64,000 nt of DNA, from assembly GCF_900324465.2 (NCBI RefSeq), contig NC_046622.1, positions 20,314,297 to 20,378,296 of the forward strand, given 5' to 3'. Below, in pieces: positions 12,817 through 24,853 of this stretch (positions within the stretch are counted from its first letter, which is position 1; each line of letters starts with the position of its first letter). This DNA is from Anabas testudineus (Eukaryota; Chordata; Actinopteri; Anabantiformes; Anabantidae). The notes beneath the pieces were generated by a model. That model was not told the DNA's origin. It saw only the letters and a list, made by a program, of their open reading frames with translations, and did not search any database. Both the position numbers and the translations under genes were made by a program.

Positions 12817-13533
12817 ATGGAACCACCACGTTCCACCACTGGTAGCTTCTCCCTTCCGTCTTGCCCCAGTTTTGTGCGCTATGGGGGCCTGGCGGATATT
12901 CTGGAGGAGGAGTATTTGGACCTGTATTGCAGTGCAGAGCATGTGGTCGGTTGGCTACACTCGGGTGTGGACCCCGAGTGTTTCGAGGCGCTGTACAGGG
13001 CAGCAATCGGAACCTTTGTGAAGAAGGGATACATGATGACGTATCCAGAGTTCCAGTGTCTTAAAGACACTGTGATGTCTGCTCTGAATTCCTTCAAGCA
13101 GGGGTTTCGTTTGACTGCCCTGCCTAGCCAGCACCATTTGCTCTCCTCCTCCAGTACTCCCCGGTCCCCAGCGTTTGTTAGTCCTGCAGCTAGTGCTGCT
13201 TTTGTTAGTTCTGCAGCTAGTGCTGCTTTTGTTAGTCCTGCAGCCGGAGCTGCTTTTGTTGGTCCTGCAGCCGGAGCTGCTTTTGTTGGTCCTGCAGCCG
13301 GAGCTGCTTTTGTTGGTCCTGCAGCCGGAGCTGCTTTTGTTGGTCCTGCAGCCGGAGCTGCTTTTGTTGGTCCTGCAGCCGGAGCTGAGCTGCTTTTGTT
13401 GGTCCTGCAGCCGGAGCTGCTTTTGTTGGTCCTGCAGCCGGAGCTGCTTTTGTTGGTCCTGCAGCCGGAGCTGCTTTTGTTAGTCCTGCAGCCGGAGCTG
13501 CTTTTGTTGGTTCTGCAGCTGATGCTGCTTTAG
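12817..13533 (+). other. Open frame at gag position inside the LTR element
   Basis: It begins about 26 bp after the left LTR. The first 100 residues (MEPPRSTTGSFSLPS onward, with a region rich in Glu, Tyr and Leu) form a non-repetitive, globular-looking segment that I do not recognise. The rest is Ala/Gly-rich repeat encoded by the 27-bp minisatellite. The position suggests a gag-like product, but no zinc knuckle or capsid motif is seen. Fossil element; function not assigned. Confidence 0.4.
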
Positions 13534-14040
13534 TTGGTTCTGCAGCTGATGCTGCTTTAGTTGGTTCTGCAGCTGATGCTGCTTTAGTTGGTTCTGCAGC
13601 TGATGCTGCTTTAGTTGGTTCTGCAGCTAATGCTGCTTTAGTTAGTCGTGCAGCCGAATCTGTTCTTGTTAGTCCCGCAGCCCCTGCTGCTTTTGTTAGT
13701 CCCGCAGCCCCTGCTGCTTTTGTTAGTCCCGCAGCCCCTGCTGCTTTTGTTAGTCCCGCAGCCCCTGCTGCTTTTGTTAGTCCCGCAGCCCCTGCTGCTT
13801 TTGTTAGTCCCGCAGCCCCTGCTGCTTTTGTTGGTTCTGCAGCTACTGCTGCTCTTGTTGGTCTCGCAGCCCCCGATGCTGCTTTAGTTGGTTCTGCAGC
13901 TACTGCTGCTCTTAGTCCCGCAGCTCCCGCTGCTCTTGTTAGTCCAGCAGCCGATGCCGTTTTTGTTAGTCCAGCAGCCGATGCCGCTTTTGTTAGTCCC
14001 GCAGCTCCCGCTGCTTTTGTTGGTCCTGCAGCCCAGGCTG
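13180..14040 (+). repeat. 27-bp minisatellite within LTR element
   Basis: Units of about 27 bp, such as GCAGCCGGAGCTGCTTTTGT followed by TGGTCCT, in several sequence variants arranged in blocks (GCAGCCGGA, GCAGCTGAT and GCAGCCCCT types). The block structure shows successive local amplifications. Confidence 0.9.
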
Positions 14041-14045
14041 CTTTG

Positions 14046-14380
14046 GTCTCGGCTCCTGTTCCTGTCACGGATCCGGCCCCTGTTCCTGTCACGGATCCGG
14101 CTCCGGTTCCTGTCACGGATCCGGCTCCGGTTCCTGTCACGGATCCGGCTCCTGTTCCTGTCACGGATCCGGCTCCTGTTCCTGTCACGGATCCGGCTCC
14201 TGTTCCTGTCACGGATCCGGCTCCTGTTCCTGTCACGGATCCGGCTCCTGTTCCTGTCACGGATCCGGCTCCTGTTCCTGTCACGGATCCGGCTCCTGTT
14301 CCTGTCACGGATCCGGCTCCTGTTCCTGTCACGGATCCGGCTCCTGTTCCTGTCACGGATCCGGCTTCTGTTCCTGGTCC
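14046..14380 (+). repeat. 24-bp minisatellite within LTR element
   Basis: About 13-14 units of GTTCCTGTCACGGATCCGGC plus TCCT, nearly identical; in one frame each unit reads PVPVTDPA. Unit identity is much higher than in the 27-bp array, so it is younger or recently homogenised. Confidence 0.92.
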
Positions 14381-14698
14381 TTCAGCTGTCGCCGCAGTTG
14401 CAGCCACCTTGATTGCTGCAGTCACCGCTGCTCTGGTGCCAGCTGCTGCTCCGGTCCCTGCAGCCGCCAGGTTCCCAGGCGGGTCGACGCAGAGGTCGCC
14501 GTCATCGCCGTCTCGTCAGTCTTCGGACGGGTCGACGCAGAGGCCGTCGCCGCCGTCTCTTGACTTCGAACTTTGTTTGTCACCCCAGGAGATGTGGTGG
14601 GATGACAATGAGGACACCACCACCCTGCTCCTGTCTCCTTGGGGGGCCCCTGAGAACTGTGCTCCTGTCCTGGCCCCTCAGCTCCAGCTGGCTCAAAG

Positions 14699-14860
14699 TT
14701 CGTCGCCGCCGGGCAGTCCGCCCGGGGCTCTCCAGCCTTGTTCGTCGCCGCCGGGCAGTCCGCCCGGGGCTCTCCAGCCTTGTTCGTCGCCGCCGGGCAG
14801 TCCGCCCGGGGCTCTCCAGCCTTGTTCGTCGCCGCCGGGCAGTCCGCCTGGGAGTCCTCA
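14699..14860 (+). repeat. 42-bp minisatellite A within LTR element
   Basis: Four units, each reading SSPPGSPPGALQPC in the plus frame, GC-rich, the last diverging. Confidence 0.88.
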
Positions 14861-15014
14861 GCCGTCTTGCTGTTCCCCGGCTCACTGCTCGCCATCCGGC
14901 AGTCCGCCTGCGGGTCTCCTGCCCCGTGGGTCGTATCCTGGCCCCCGGCCTCGGGGTCCTCGGCCTGCTCTCCGGCTGGCTTTCCGGTCCCCGGTTCTCC
15001 AGCCGGCTCAAGGG

Positions 15015-15540
15015 TCTCGGGCTCTGTCTTCTGGTTCGCCGCCTCCCGGCCGTCCGCCCGAGGCTCTGTCTTCTGGTTCGTCGCCTCCCGGCTGTCCGCC
15101 CGAGGCTCTGTCTTCTGGTTCGCCGCCTCCCGGCCGTCCGCCCGAGGCTCTGTCTTCTGGTCCGCCGCCTCCCGGCCGTCCGCCCGAGACTCTGTCTTCT
15201 GGTTCGCCGCCTCCCGGCCGTCCGCCCGAGACTCTGTCTTCTGGTTCGCCGCCTCCCGGCCGTCCGCCCGAGACTCTGTCTTCTGGTTCGCCGCCTCCCG
15301 GCCGTCCGCCGGAGGCACTCCTGGTCCGTTTGCCGCCTCCTGGCCGTCCGCCGGAGGCACTCCTGGTCCGTTTGCCGCCTCCTGGCCGTCCGCCGGAGGC
15401 ACTCCTGGTCCGTTTGCCGCCTCCTGGCCGTCCGCCGGAGGCACTCCTGGTCCGTTTGCCGCCTCCTGGCCGTCCGCCGGAGGCACTCCTGGTCCGTTTG
15501 CCGCCTCCTGGCCGTCCGCCGGAGGCACTCCTGGTCTGCT
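15015..15540 (+). repeat. 42-bp minisatellite B within LTR element
   Basis: About seven units of ALSSGSPPPGRPPE type followed by about six of ALLVRLPPPGRPPE type. The GGCCGTCCGCC core is shared between both types, so one arose from the other. Confidence 0.9.
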
Positions 15541-15674
15541 GCGCCCGGTCCCTCCACCGGGCCTCCCTCCGCCCGCCCGGTCTGGTGTTTCGGGCCCTCC
15601 TCCGGGCCTCCCTCCCCCCGCCCGTCCTGGTTTGTTTGGGGCTGTCTGGGATCCGCCCCTTGCCGGGGGGGTTC

Positions 15675-16318
15675 TGTTACAATTCCCCCCTTCTGCCCCT
15701 GTCAGGTTGTTCTGTTTTGTTTTTGTTCTGTGTCTCACCCTCCTGCCACACACCCATATATGGACTTCCTCCACTTTCCACTGAACTCCCCGGACTAATT
15801 ACTGACTCAAGTCACCTGTGCATCACTCTGTTTTAAAAGCACCCCTCAGTCCTCAGTTCGGTGCTGGTTTGTCACACATTGCCTTCACCCTGAATTCATT
15901 CATGCTGCACACTACTCCTCCACATCTCTGGTCGGTCTGTTCGTTCGTTTGTTTGTCCGTAAGGCACCTGTCTGTTTTTGGTTTGTCTGTTTTGATTTGT
16001 TGGGTCTGCTTATGCAGCATTTTTTTGTTGTTACTTTGTCCTGTTAGTTTTGTATGTTTGTTTCCGTCTATCCTGCCTACTGCAGCGATTTTGGTTTGTT
16101 ACTTTGTACATCTGCTTTGTTCGTTAGTTTGGTCCACATTAGTGTGTAGTTTCAGTTGTTACTTTGTATGTTGGGTTATGGTTTTGTTTGTATGTTGTTA
16201 CAGCGTTTTTGGGTCTTGATACTTTGTTGGTTTGTGTAGTTTCCTGTGTCCCCTGCCCTTCTTTTGTTAATAAATGTATCTTTTTGTTCTTGTTGGTCCC
16301 GTTAGTCTGTTCGTAACA
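15675..16318 (+). repeat. Right LTR
   Basis: Same boundaries and internal motifs as the left LTR; 23 bp shorter through a few short length differences and otherwise almost identical by eye. Confidence 0.9.
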
Positions 16319-16837
16319 GAAGGAGGCAATAGTGCTCCTGAAATCTACAAAATCCAAGATAGCACCTGCAGGCCACTTCCTCATCTCCTTCTCTACACTA
16401 TGGTGGAAACTGTCAGTGCTCTTAGAGTTGTGCCCTGGCTCAAAGTACTATAGTGTTACATTCTTAGGTTCTGTGGTTCTGTGTTGCTTACTAAAATGAA
16501 AAAGGTTGTGAGAAGACGCTACGTATTAGACTTCTTATTTTGTGCAATACAACTGTCTATCCACTAAACTGCATGCTTGATGTCCTGCTCTTGCTAAAGT
16601 GGGCAGACATACATTAGCATTCACAGAAACAGTGGAAATTATGATTAATTTGAAAATACTGATTTTGTCTTCAATGTTGAGACAAAACTCACATATTGGT
16701 AAAGACATTTTACTTTATTTACTTTTTCAGCATGATTGAAAAGTATTGGGCAAGCAATAATTCACAAAATAACATTGAATTAATGATATAACAATGCCAC
16801 AATTTACTTTTCTTGATTACATTCACAGATCCTTAGA
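16319..16837. repeat. Segmental duplication, copy X (right part) and 3' flank of V2R-3
   Basis: Collinear with about 34099-34594. It begins with the second GAAGG of the LTR target duplication and runs to the V2R-3 stop codon. No gene of its own. Confidence 0.85.
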
Positions 16838-19800
16838 CTAATTCTTGTTCATTAAGTGTTTCTTTGTGTTCTTCTCTGGATTAAACAATATGATAAAACA
16901 CTTTGGAGCAAATATACACAGCATTAGTCCAAAACTAGAGGCTAGAATAGCAAATATCTCCACAGCCACAGTAAATTTCCCAGGAGAGCTGACATAAGCT
17001 GGAATAAAAGTGATCCAGACTGCACAGAAGATCAACATGCTGAAGGTGATCAGTTTAGCTTCATTAAAATTATCAGGTAGTTTCCGAGCTAGGACAGCTA
17101 ACACAAAGCAGAAGACAGCCAGTAGTCCTATGTACCCCAATACTGTCCAGAATGCAACAGATGAACCTAATGCACACTCCAGGATGATTTTCTCTTTGTA
17201 TGTAGTTAGGTTTTTCATTGGAAAAGGAGGACTAAGAACCAACCAAACAGTACATATTAAAACCTGAACAAATGTAAAAGACACTACAGTCATTCTCTGC
17301 TGTGGAGGACCAAACCATTTCATGACATTACTGCCTGGAAGTGTAGCTTTGAAGGCCATTAACACAACTATAGTTTTCCCAAGAACACAAGAGATACAGA
17401 GGACAAAGGTGATCCCAAACGCTGTGTGACGCAGCATACAGGACCACTCCGAGGGTGCTCCAATGAACGTTAATGAACATAAGAAACACAGAGTCAAAGA
17501 GAAGAGCAGCAGGAAGCTCAGCTCAGAGTTGTTGGCCCTGACAATCGGGGATGTTCTGTGCCGGAAGAATACAGTCGCTGTTATAACAGCCAGACAGGCA
17601 CCACCGATGGAGAATGTAGCCAGGATGATTCCTAGGACCTCACTGAAGGAAAGAAACTCTACAGGCTTTGGGAAACAGGTGTCTCTCTCTGTGTTAGGCC
17701 AGAACTCTTTTGGGCAGGGGAAACAGTTTGGTGAATCTGGAAAGATAAATAATAATAATAAATATTTTTTACATGTTAATTGTCACAGATTTAAACTACA
17801 AAGCACCTTATTTTACCTTTAGCATTACTGATCTCTCCCTCAGGACATGGTATACAGTCATAACAGCAGATGGGTTTTCCTTTCTGCAGCACTTTATGAG
17901 TTCCTGGAGGACAGCTGTCAGAGCACACTGATACAGGCACCTGCCACATACAATAATTGCAGTTCACGTTACACAAATGTGATCTTTTCCTACACATCCG
18001 ATTGATTATGATCATTTGTTGCTCCTCACTTGTGTCCTGCCCTCCACCCAGGTTAAGTTCTTGTAGATATGGAACTCTTGACCCACTGGCAGTGATGCAT
18101 CATAGTACCCTACTGTCACCAACTCAATGCTGCCACTGCTGCTTTTCTGCCAGTTAACCAGCTCATACATGGCCACAGGATCCCCGTTAGCATCAAATGA
18201 CACATGATAACCATTTTGGGTAAAATTTACTTTCTTCAGTTCAGTAAGAATCTGTGAGGATAAAGGGAAGTAATAGTAAAGGTAATGCAAACGTAAAAGA
18301 TTATTTATTTTCATATGTATAGTTTAAACTATGGCATTTTTATTTATTTGTTCAACTGACCTGTTTGGAGTCTATTCTGCTGAGTTTGTCACACTGAGTT
18401 GTAGAATTTGTCTCCTGACACACAGCATTGTGAATGGCATGAGCTATTGCATAAACAGCTTTGTACACCATGTTAGTGATGCGGAGCTCAGATGTGTCAG
18501 TGTAAGGCGTCTGGAGGTTTTTTATGTCTTCACTCCCATCACACATAGTCTTGTCTGTGGCAGCACCTGAAATATACGGTTGAAAAAAAATCAATAAAAA
18601 CCTGCTGTTCTATACTTACTTCATGTAATAGTTGTTTTTTCACTTCATTTTCAATACTAAATGCATTTTCTATAAACTCCTGTACATATATTCCTTTTTT
18701 TTGTAAAAAAACTGGTTATATTACATTACTTACATATACATCACACAATCAGTCACAATTATAAAAGAAAAAATAACTTCAAATGATTTACCATGTTAAT
18801 ACAAATGAATGGTCTGAAATAACTTAGTTTATAATAATTTGCATGTAGAAATATCCTGTCTGTCCTAGGTTAAGTGAATGCATTTTTGATCATTAGCTTG
18901 TTGGCATCTGACTATAAGCTTTACTTATAATTTTTTTTTATTTTTATTTTTTAATTTTTTAGGGTTGACCACAGAGGGTTCCACAAATAGGCAATCATCA
19001 ACAAAAAAACTAAATAAGTCAAAAGAATTAAAAATAAAAACAGTAGAAAACTGCAAAGACAAAATTGTGAATATCAAACAAAAGCACAGGTTTCTCACTT
19101 TTTTCCAGGGTGCAATTAAATGCCTCCTCCCAGAACTCACTAAGAATTGGGGAGGCTGCCACTTTAGTGGGAGAGAGATCCAGCAGGAAGTCTCTCAGAC
19201 CTGGGATGACAGATCGTGGAATACCAAATCCAGTGGCTCCAGCACAGAAAGTGAACTTCAGCATGTCTGGGTGAGTCATCCAAGCCTCACTGCCTATCCA
19301 CTGACGAGGTGGAGAAGGTTCACGAGACAGCTCCTCCATCAGTAACCTCATCTCTCCTAAGCCTAAAAATGCCACAAGAACTGTAGCTGTTGACCTGGAG
19401 ACATTAAACAGATTTAGGTTTGAAACGTACAGTATACACAGATATGTTAACCACTTTAGCTTGATGTTGTGTATGTATACAATTATGGGAGCAATACAAA
19501 AGGAAAAAAGGACTTTACAATGTTGCACCTAAATAATAACATAAGCATTTACTAATCCTCCCTTTAATAAATTTTCCTCAAGACTTTGATATTTGTTTTA
19601 GTGTCAGTACAGGCATAAGTACAATGAGATTGAATGACCCATGATTGATTGAACTGGAGACGGTTGCTGTCAGCATGAGAAACACAAATACAATGAGTAA
19701 AAAAGATACCTGCGAATAACATCAGCCACTCTCTGGATCCTGCTACGTGGGTGGGTACGAGAGAAAGATTCAGAGTATTCAACACAGATCCCCTGTTTTT

Positions 19801-21105
19801 GTGCTGCATTCAGGAAAGTTGCCATGCCATTATTTCCATAGTCTGAATCTGAGCGGACAGCACCTATCCATGTCCAACCAAATTGTTTCACCAGCTTGGC
19901 CAGAGCTTCAGCCTGAAACTGGTCACTGGGAATTGTTCTGAAGAATGTTGGATACTGCTTCTTATTAGACAAGCATGCACAAGTGGCAAAATGGCTCACC
20001 TAAAGGAAATCAACCCAATATATTCCTTTAACAGCACACATAAAATAAGCATGGCTATAATCAAAACACAGTTTACTGAAAATTTAACATATTTACTTGA
20101 GGAACATTAAAGGGTCCGATGACACGTGACATGCTGATGGATGGTGTCGATGAAGACTCACCAACAATAGCCATCACCATACCAGACTGTGAACAATTGT
20201 CACAAGTGTAAACAACATGATCCAGGCCATTTGTAAGCTGGAATGCCACTTTAACAGCCATAGGAACTGAGGCACATGAGTCATGGATCTGATAACCGAG
20301 TCGGATGCCAGGAAGCAGCTTGGTGCTGTTGTTAATCTCCTCAATGGCAAAGATCATTGCACTTGAGAAGTGCAGTTCACGGGGTTCAATTCTAGACACA
20401 GTCAGTGTTGAGATGTACAAATAGTTATATCACAATTTAAAAATAAAAAACACGCTGTAGGAGAATTATAATGTCCAACGAACATGATAACTGCACTGCA
20501 TCTATCAGCTAAATATATATGAAGTAACTGTTTAACCACCAGATGTCAATTCAACAATAGAGCTATAGTTTTAAGTAAAAAAACACTAAAAGTTATACAT
20601 TGTTTTACAGTTATATCATTTTTGTGAATGTATTGCATGCCACTGACTGGGATCCTAACATACATACAACAAATATTTTAAGGTTCTCAATGTTACACAA
20701 ACACTTTGCAACATTTTAATCATATCATAATAAATAGGTTTTTCTCAACAAACTCCAGCATACTTATTATTCTTTACTTCTCCTTTTTACTAACCTCCCT
20801 GTGCATGTTAGTTGCCCAGGCATGGTGGTGTAGTTATGCTTCACTGCCTGCATGTTGTAGTGAATGGAGAAAACTCCACCAATAACATAATCACCATCCA
20901 TTGAAAACACAGGTAGATGAGTGGTACCCTGCAGCTTACATAAAACAGATGAGACCTTAATACTTTCCACAGCACTAGCTTTAGCATCTGTGCAGCCAGA
21001 CATTTGTTTAAGATCATCCCCTGGACCATTCAAAGCAAGAGTAGGATTCAGATCATACAAACTAAGAGCTAATCTCAGACTAATAAAGACAGCTAACATC
21101 TCCAT
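16838..21105 (-). CDS. V2R-3: vomeronasal type-2 (OlfC) receptor, intact, 880 aa
   Basis: Exons: 1 at 20795-21105, 2 at 20097-20391, 3a at 19710-19999, 3b at 19099-19394, 3c at 18361-18566, 4 at 18030-18251, 5 at 17817-17940, 6 at 16838-17736. All phases fit. Residues 1-25 or so are a signal peptide ([18 protein letters not shown]). The Venus-flytrap spans to about residue 540, with [13 protein letters not shown] in exon 2, SDYGNNG in 3a and IGSEAW at about residue 335. The cysteine-rich domain spans about 541-605, and the seven helices then run to the tail KKHLMNKN. Unlike other copies, exon 2 has SSS where they have SGS (a Gly-to-Ser change in the binding-loop region), and exon 5 ends NAKG instead of NATG, losing a potential N-glycosylation site. 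V2R-4 and V2R-6 are its closest relatives. Confidence 0.96.
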
Positions 21106-21149
21106 CCCTGAAGTGTGTGCATATGCGCATATGTGTGTTTTTTTCTAGC

Positions 21150-21157
21150 TTTATATA
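21150..21157 (-). promoter_or_regulatory. TATA box of V2R-3
   Basis: TATATAAA on the minus strand, 45 bp upstream of the ATG. A CRE-like TGACATA lies at 21185-21191. Confidence 0.6.
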
Positions 21158-21487
21158 ACTTATTAGGCAGCAGCTTCCCTCCCCTATGTCATCTTCCCTT
21201 ATACCAGAGAGGAGAGAACCTGATCTAATGGCTTTGGTTTAATTTGAAGTCAGAGAGGAGAGATTTGATGTGAGAGAGCAAGAATAAGATTGTACTAGAG
21301 CTTTGCTCTGATGAGGAATGGATAGTTAAGCTTATCTTAAGAAAACCAGTCGCTTATAAAATGTTTGCTTTTAAATGAACTTGATTCATATGTATATATT
21401 CAGTAATTTCTTGTGTTGTTTCATCGCAGAGTTGTTTATAAATCATTTTCTTGTGCACCTGGTGGGAATAGGATTTGGAATTATATA

Positions 21488-22190
21488 CAGTTAATCTAGA
21501 AAGTATTCACAGTCCTTAACTTTTTCCATATTTTGTTATGTTACATCCTTATTGCAAAATGGTTAAAATTCCTAATTTTCCTCGACATTCTACAAAAAAT
21601 ACACCATAACGTCAAAGTGAAAGAAATCTGTTTGAAATCTTTGTAAATGCATTAAAAATAAATGAAAAAAATCATATGTAAATAAGTATTTGCAGACTTT
21701 GCTTAATACTTTGTTGAAGCAACTTTAGCACCAGTTTAAGTCTTTTTGAGTATGATGCTACAAGCTCAGTACACCTATTTTTGAGCACTTTCACCTCATC
21801 AGGTTGGATGGGAAGTGTCGTCGCACAGTCATTTTCAGATTTCTTCAGACATGTTCAGTCGGGTTTAAGTTTGGGCTCTGGCTGGACCACTCAGGGACAT
21901 TCAGAGTTGTCCTGTAGCCACCACTTTGTTATCTTGGTTGTGTCCTCAGGGTCGTTGTCCTGTTGAAAGATGAACCGTCACCTCAGTCTGAGGTTCAGAG
22001 AGCTCTGGAACAGGTTTACCTCCATAATGACTAGTCTTCCAGTTACTGCCTCTAGAAGACAACCCCACACCATGATGCTGCCACCACCATGCTTCACTAT
22101 AGGGATGGTATTGGGGAGGTGGTGAGTGGTGCCTGGTTTCATCCAGACATGATGGTGGACATTCAGGCCAAAGAGTTCAATCTTTGTTTT
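21488..22190 (-). mobile_element. Decayed Tc1/mariner transposon fragment
   Basis: Starts CAGTTAATCTAGAAAGTATT right after a TA and includes the widespread fish Tc1 terminal region with the ACTTTTTCCATATTTTGTTA motif. The transposase 3' half is on the minus strand but full of stops and an internal deletion; nucleotide landmarks such as GGTCGTTGTCCTGTTGAAAG and ATGATGCTGCCACCACCATG identify it. A near-identical copy lies at 38912-39585 because the whole spacer was duplicated. Confidence 0.8.
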
Positions 22191-22212
22191 ATACTCCTAT
22201 ATACTAATTATA

Positions 22213-22640
22213 CAGTGGCAAGAAAAAGCATGTGAACCATTTGGAATTTTGTGGTTGCATTCATTTGTTTTAAAACATGATCTGGTTTTCATGTAAGTCA
22301 AGAGTATTAACACATATAATAATGTGCCTAAAATAAAACAATTCAGATCAGTTCATCTATTTTTTGCCAACAACCATAAAAACCTCACAATGCCCCTGTA
22401 TACTGTACTCCTTGCTACACCAGAATAGAGGCAAACATGAGGCTATCTGTCAGCCAGCTAAAGCTTTGGACAATATTTCAAAGCACACTGGTAAATCTAC
22501 TTCAGAATGGATGAAAAAAAAAAAAACAAAAACAAAAAACAAAACAACAATTTGGAATTTTTTAAACCTTAACCCTATTGATAGACTGTGGCAGGACCAG
22601 AGGCTATGCATAAATGAATACCCATCAACCTTAATAAAAT
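22213..22640. mobile_element. Terminal fragment of a second Tc1-like family plus anonymous DNA
   Basis: CAGTGGCAAGAAAAAGCATG after a TA is a Tc1-type end different from the preceding fragment. Related pieces recur at 30931-31120 and 39658-39790. No transposase is recognised. Confidence 0.6.
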
Positions 22641-22659
22641 TAAGCGATCAAAAACAAGT

Positions 22660-22955
22660 GTGGCACGGTGGAGTAATGGTTAGCACTGCCCCCTCACAAT
22701 AAGAACTGAGCAGCACCAAGAATCCCAGGGTGCTGCAATCTGCAAGATTTCTGTGTGGAGTTAAAATTTTCTCCCCATATCTGCATCCAAATACATGCAT
22801 GTTACTCTAAGTTGCCCATAGGTATGATAGTAAGTGTGAAAGGTCTCTTTATGTCTGCCCTGGGTGTATCCTGTCTCTTGCTAGATGACAGCTAGCTTGG
22901 GCCCAGGCACTCCCGCGACCCTTGAGTGGACAAGCGGTTAAGAACTGGATGTAAT
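22660..22955 (+). repeat. Common teleost short dispersed repeat
   Basis: Reads from GGCACGGTGGAGTAATGGTT through TTTCTGTGTGGAGTT and GTCTGCCCTGGGTGTATCCT to GTGGACAAGCGGTTAAGAA, the order typical of an abundant non-coding fish repeat. A shortened second copy is at about 39785-40045. Class not asserted. Confidence 0.65.
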
Positions 22956-24853
22956 GAAGTATTGGCCAAAATCCCTCCACAACAAAGTGAGAGGGCTTCA
23001 TTTTTATTGAATGCCATAGTGGAAAAGTTGTTGTTTGTCTGAGAGACCCACTATCAGCCCTGACTGGCAATCAGAATTCTTACTTGTAAACCTTTGCAAA
23101 ACAATCCTTGAAAGAATGTCCCTCCTTGACTCTGACCTTCTTGTCATCCTTTAGGTGTCCACCAATGCTAGTAGCCCCAGGGCATCTACCCTATGTTTCC
23201 TGCTCAATGACTTTCCTGTCTCCATTTGTCTCTCTGTTTTCTGTCTGATTTCAACCTAACACAGTCCATCAAGCTGATGGAGCTATGTTGACTAAAGGAG
23301 CAGAAAAAGATTGTCTCATCTAGTCACACCTTATGTACAATACATATGGTGGACTACATCAAGCACACCTGGGCTCTTCAGCAAACTGACCAGCTTTTTG
23401 ATTGCTTTAGGCCTGGCAACTTTGGCTGGACCATGGCAGACTGTCCCACTAGACGGTGCATGTAATCCAGAATGTGTACAGCGTATATATGTAAATGCAA
23501 TGTTAGTAGTATGCCTATCCCCTTGGGGACAGTTCATTAACACCTAAGCCAGGCAAGCGACCTTTTCACTTCTCTGTCATTTCTCCCTTCAGTCTAGTGC
23601 CTGCCAGGTTGACAATAAAGAGATGGTAAAAAGCTAATTCAACTGGGTGGATAGATATGATCTTCACTAGAGACCCATAATTAGAATTCAACTGGATGAT
23701 TCAAAGAAAACAATTATGCATGCAGCAGCTTTTTCTGAATATTGAGATAAAACATTGTTGTTGTTGTTTTGTTTCTTTTTCTATTTGTTTTACATTTTTG
23801 GTATAAATTTTTACTTTACAACTATCATTGCATTTGACATTTTACCAAAGAAATATGTAAAATAAAATAACTTGAAAGAAAGAACTGAAAATTACCAATA
23901 TCTTGGATCCACCATATTTTGTCCAAATGACAAATAGACATTCCCTGAAGTGGTTCCCATTCTTAAAAACTAAGGACTAAATTAATGTATTTGTTTATTT
24001 TTAATAAGGTAAGCTAACACTCTGTGTTTCAGTGTGAGACCTTCCTAATCAATTTAAGTGATACTGACCTAAATGAAGTCTAATATAGTAGTATAATACA
24101 TATGTATATACATATATATTGAATTATATACTTGACAAAACATAAAACGCTAAGTTTTTGTTTGTTTCTTAAATGGAAAATTGTGTCTGTAGGTGTGCCA
24201 GGGACATCGAGACACAATGAAGTCACAGCAACAAGGTGGAAAATACAGCACAAAGTTTGGTTAAGAAAACATTAAAATTAAGCATTCTGCATTGTTTATT
24301 TGAGATTTAGTCCAGGTGGCTAGCAAGATAGACATTTGCAGAACCCAAATGAGCATTTATTAAACAAATAATATTTTGGGTATTTAATTTTAATTGTAAA
24401 ATAGAATTTTGATATTATGATACAAAACTAGATATATTATTCATAAAACAATGTTTACTTTATGAAGTTTTTTCAAATCACATACTTCTGTGTTTTACAC
24501 TCTGCGTTTTGAGTTATCTATTCCACTTGACCAGAAAGGGACCATTGTGCACAGAGACCAAGTAGATAACATTTCCTGGAATGCTAGTTTTAAACTCTTC
24601 ATCTCATTGAACTGCTTTCAAATTTAATCAAACTGCAACAAGAATAAGTTTTCTTAACTTGTAGGACAAAAAGCTTGGGTACGCTTTATTTAACAATTTT
24701 AAGATTAAATAAGCATTCTAAAGAAAAAATGAAATGCTAAGGTCAAAAATTTTAATAATTTCAGTGATAGAATGGAGACCTAAACTTTTTACATGTTAAA
24801 TATGCACATACGCTTTTCATTGTATGATGGTATCTAAACTATTTCCACTGAAC
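22956..24853. other. Spacer between V2R-3 and V2R-4 (3' flank of V2R-4)
   Basis: AT-rich, no gene seen. Collinear with about 40046-41645 downstream of V2R-7, with a gap near 23390-23720 in that copy; its last 500 bp also match 31260-31690 downstream of the V2R relic. Confidence 0.7.

Larger units (their letters stand above)
12125..16318 (+). mobile_element. LTR retrotransposon, non-autonomous, family unassigned (Ty3- or ERV-like by 5-bp target duplication)
   Basis: Two long direct repeats (12125-12791 and 15675-16318) bound a 2.9 kb interior. Each LTR starts TGTTACA and ends GTAACA, with TG...CA termini, and a 5-bp target duplication flanks the whole. A G-rich stretch just before the right LTR fits a polypurine tract. 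The interior contains one unrecognised gag-position open frame followed by several coding-length minisatellites. I see no protease, reverse transcriptase, RNase H or integrase, so it would depend on another element. The LTRs differ mainly by a few short indels (667 versus 644 bp), suggesting a fairly recent insertion, later than the local segmental duplication. Its ends look whole. Confidence 0.85.

Noticed and set aside
13180-14380. Regular repeats considered as a CRISPR array
   Set aside because: Units are contiguous with no unique spacers, and the genome is eukaryotic; they are minisatellites.
13232-14425. Long minus-strand Ala/Thr/Gly-rich open frame and other frames over the minisatellites
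   Set aside because: Arrays with unit length divisible by three keep several frames open at once; the LTR element reads on the plus strand.
12125-16318. Captured host gene inside the LTR element
   Set aside because: The proline- and alanine-rich frames are minisatellite products, and I recognise no host domain; cannot be claimed.
18965-19345. Plus-strand open frame across exon 3b of V2R-3 (and equivalents at 27024, 36502, 58157)
   Set aside because: Antisense of exon 3b, extended by chance into the intron; no independent support.
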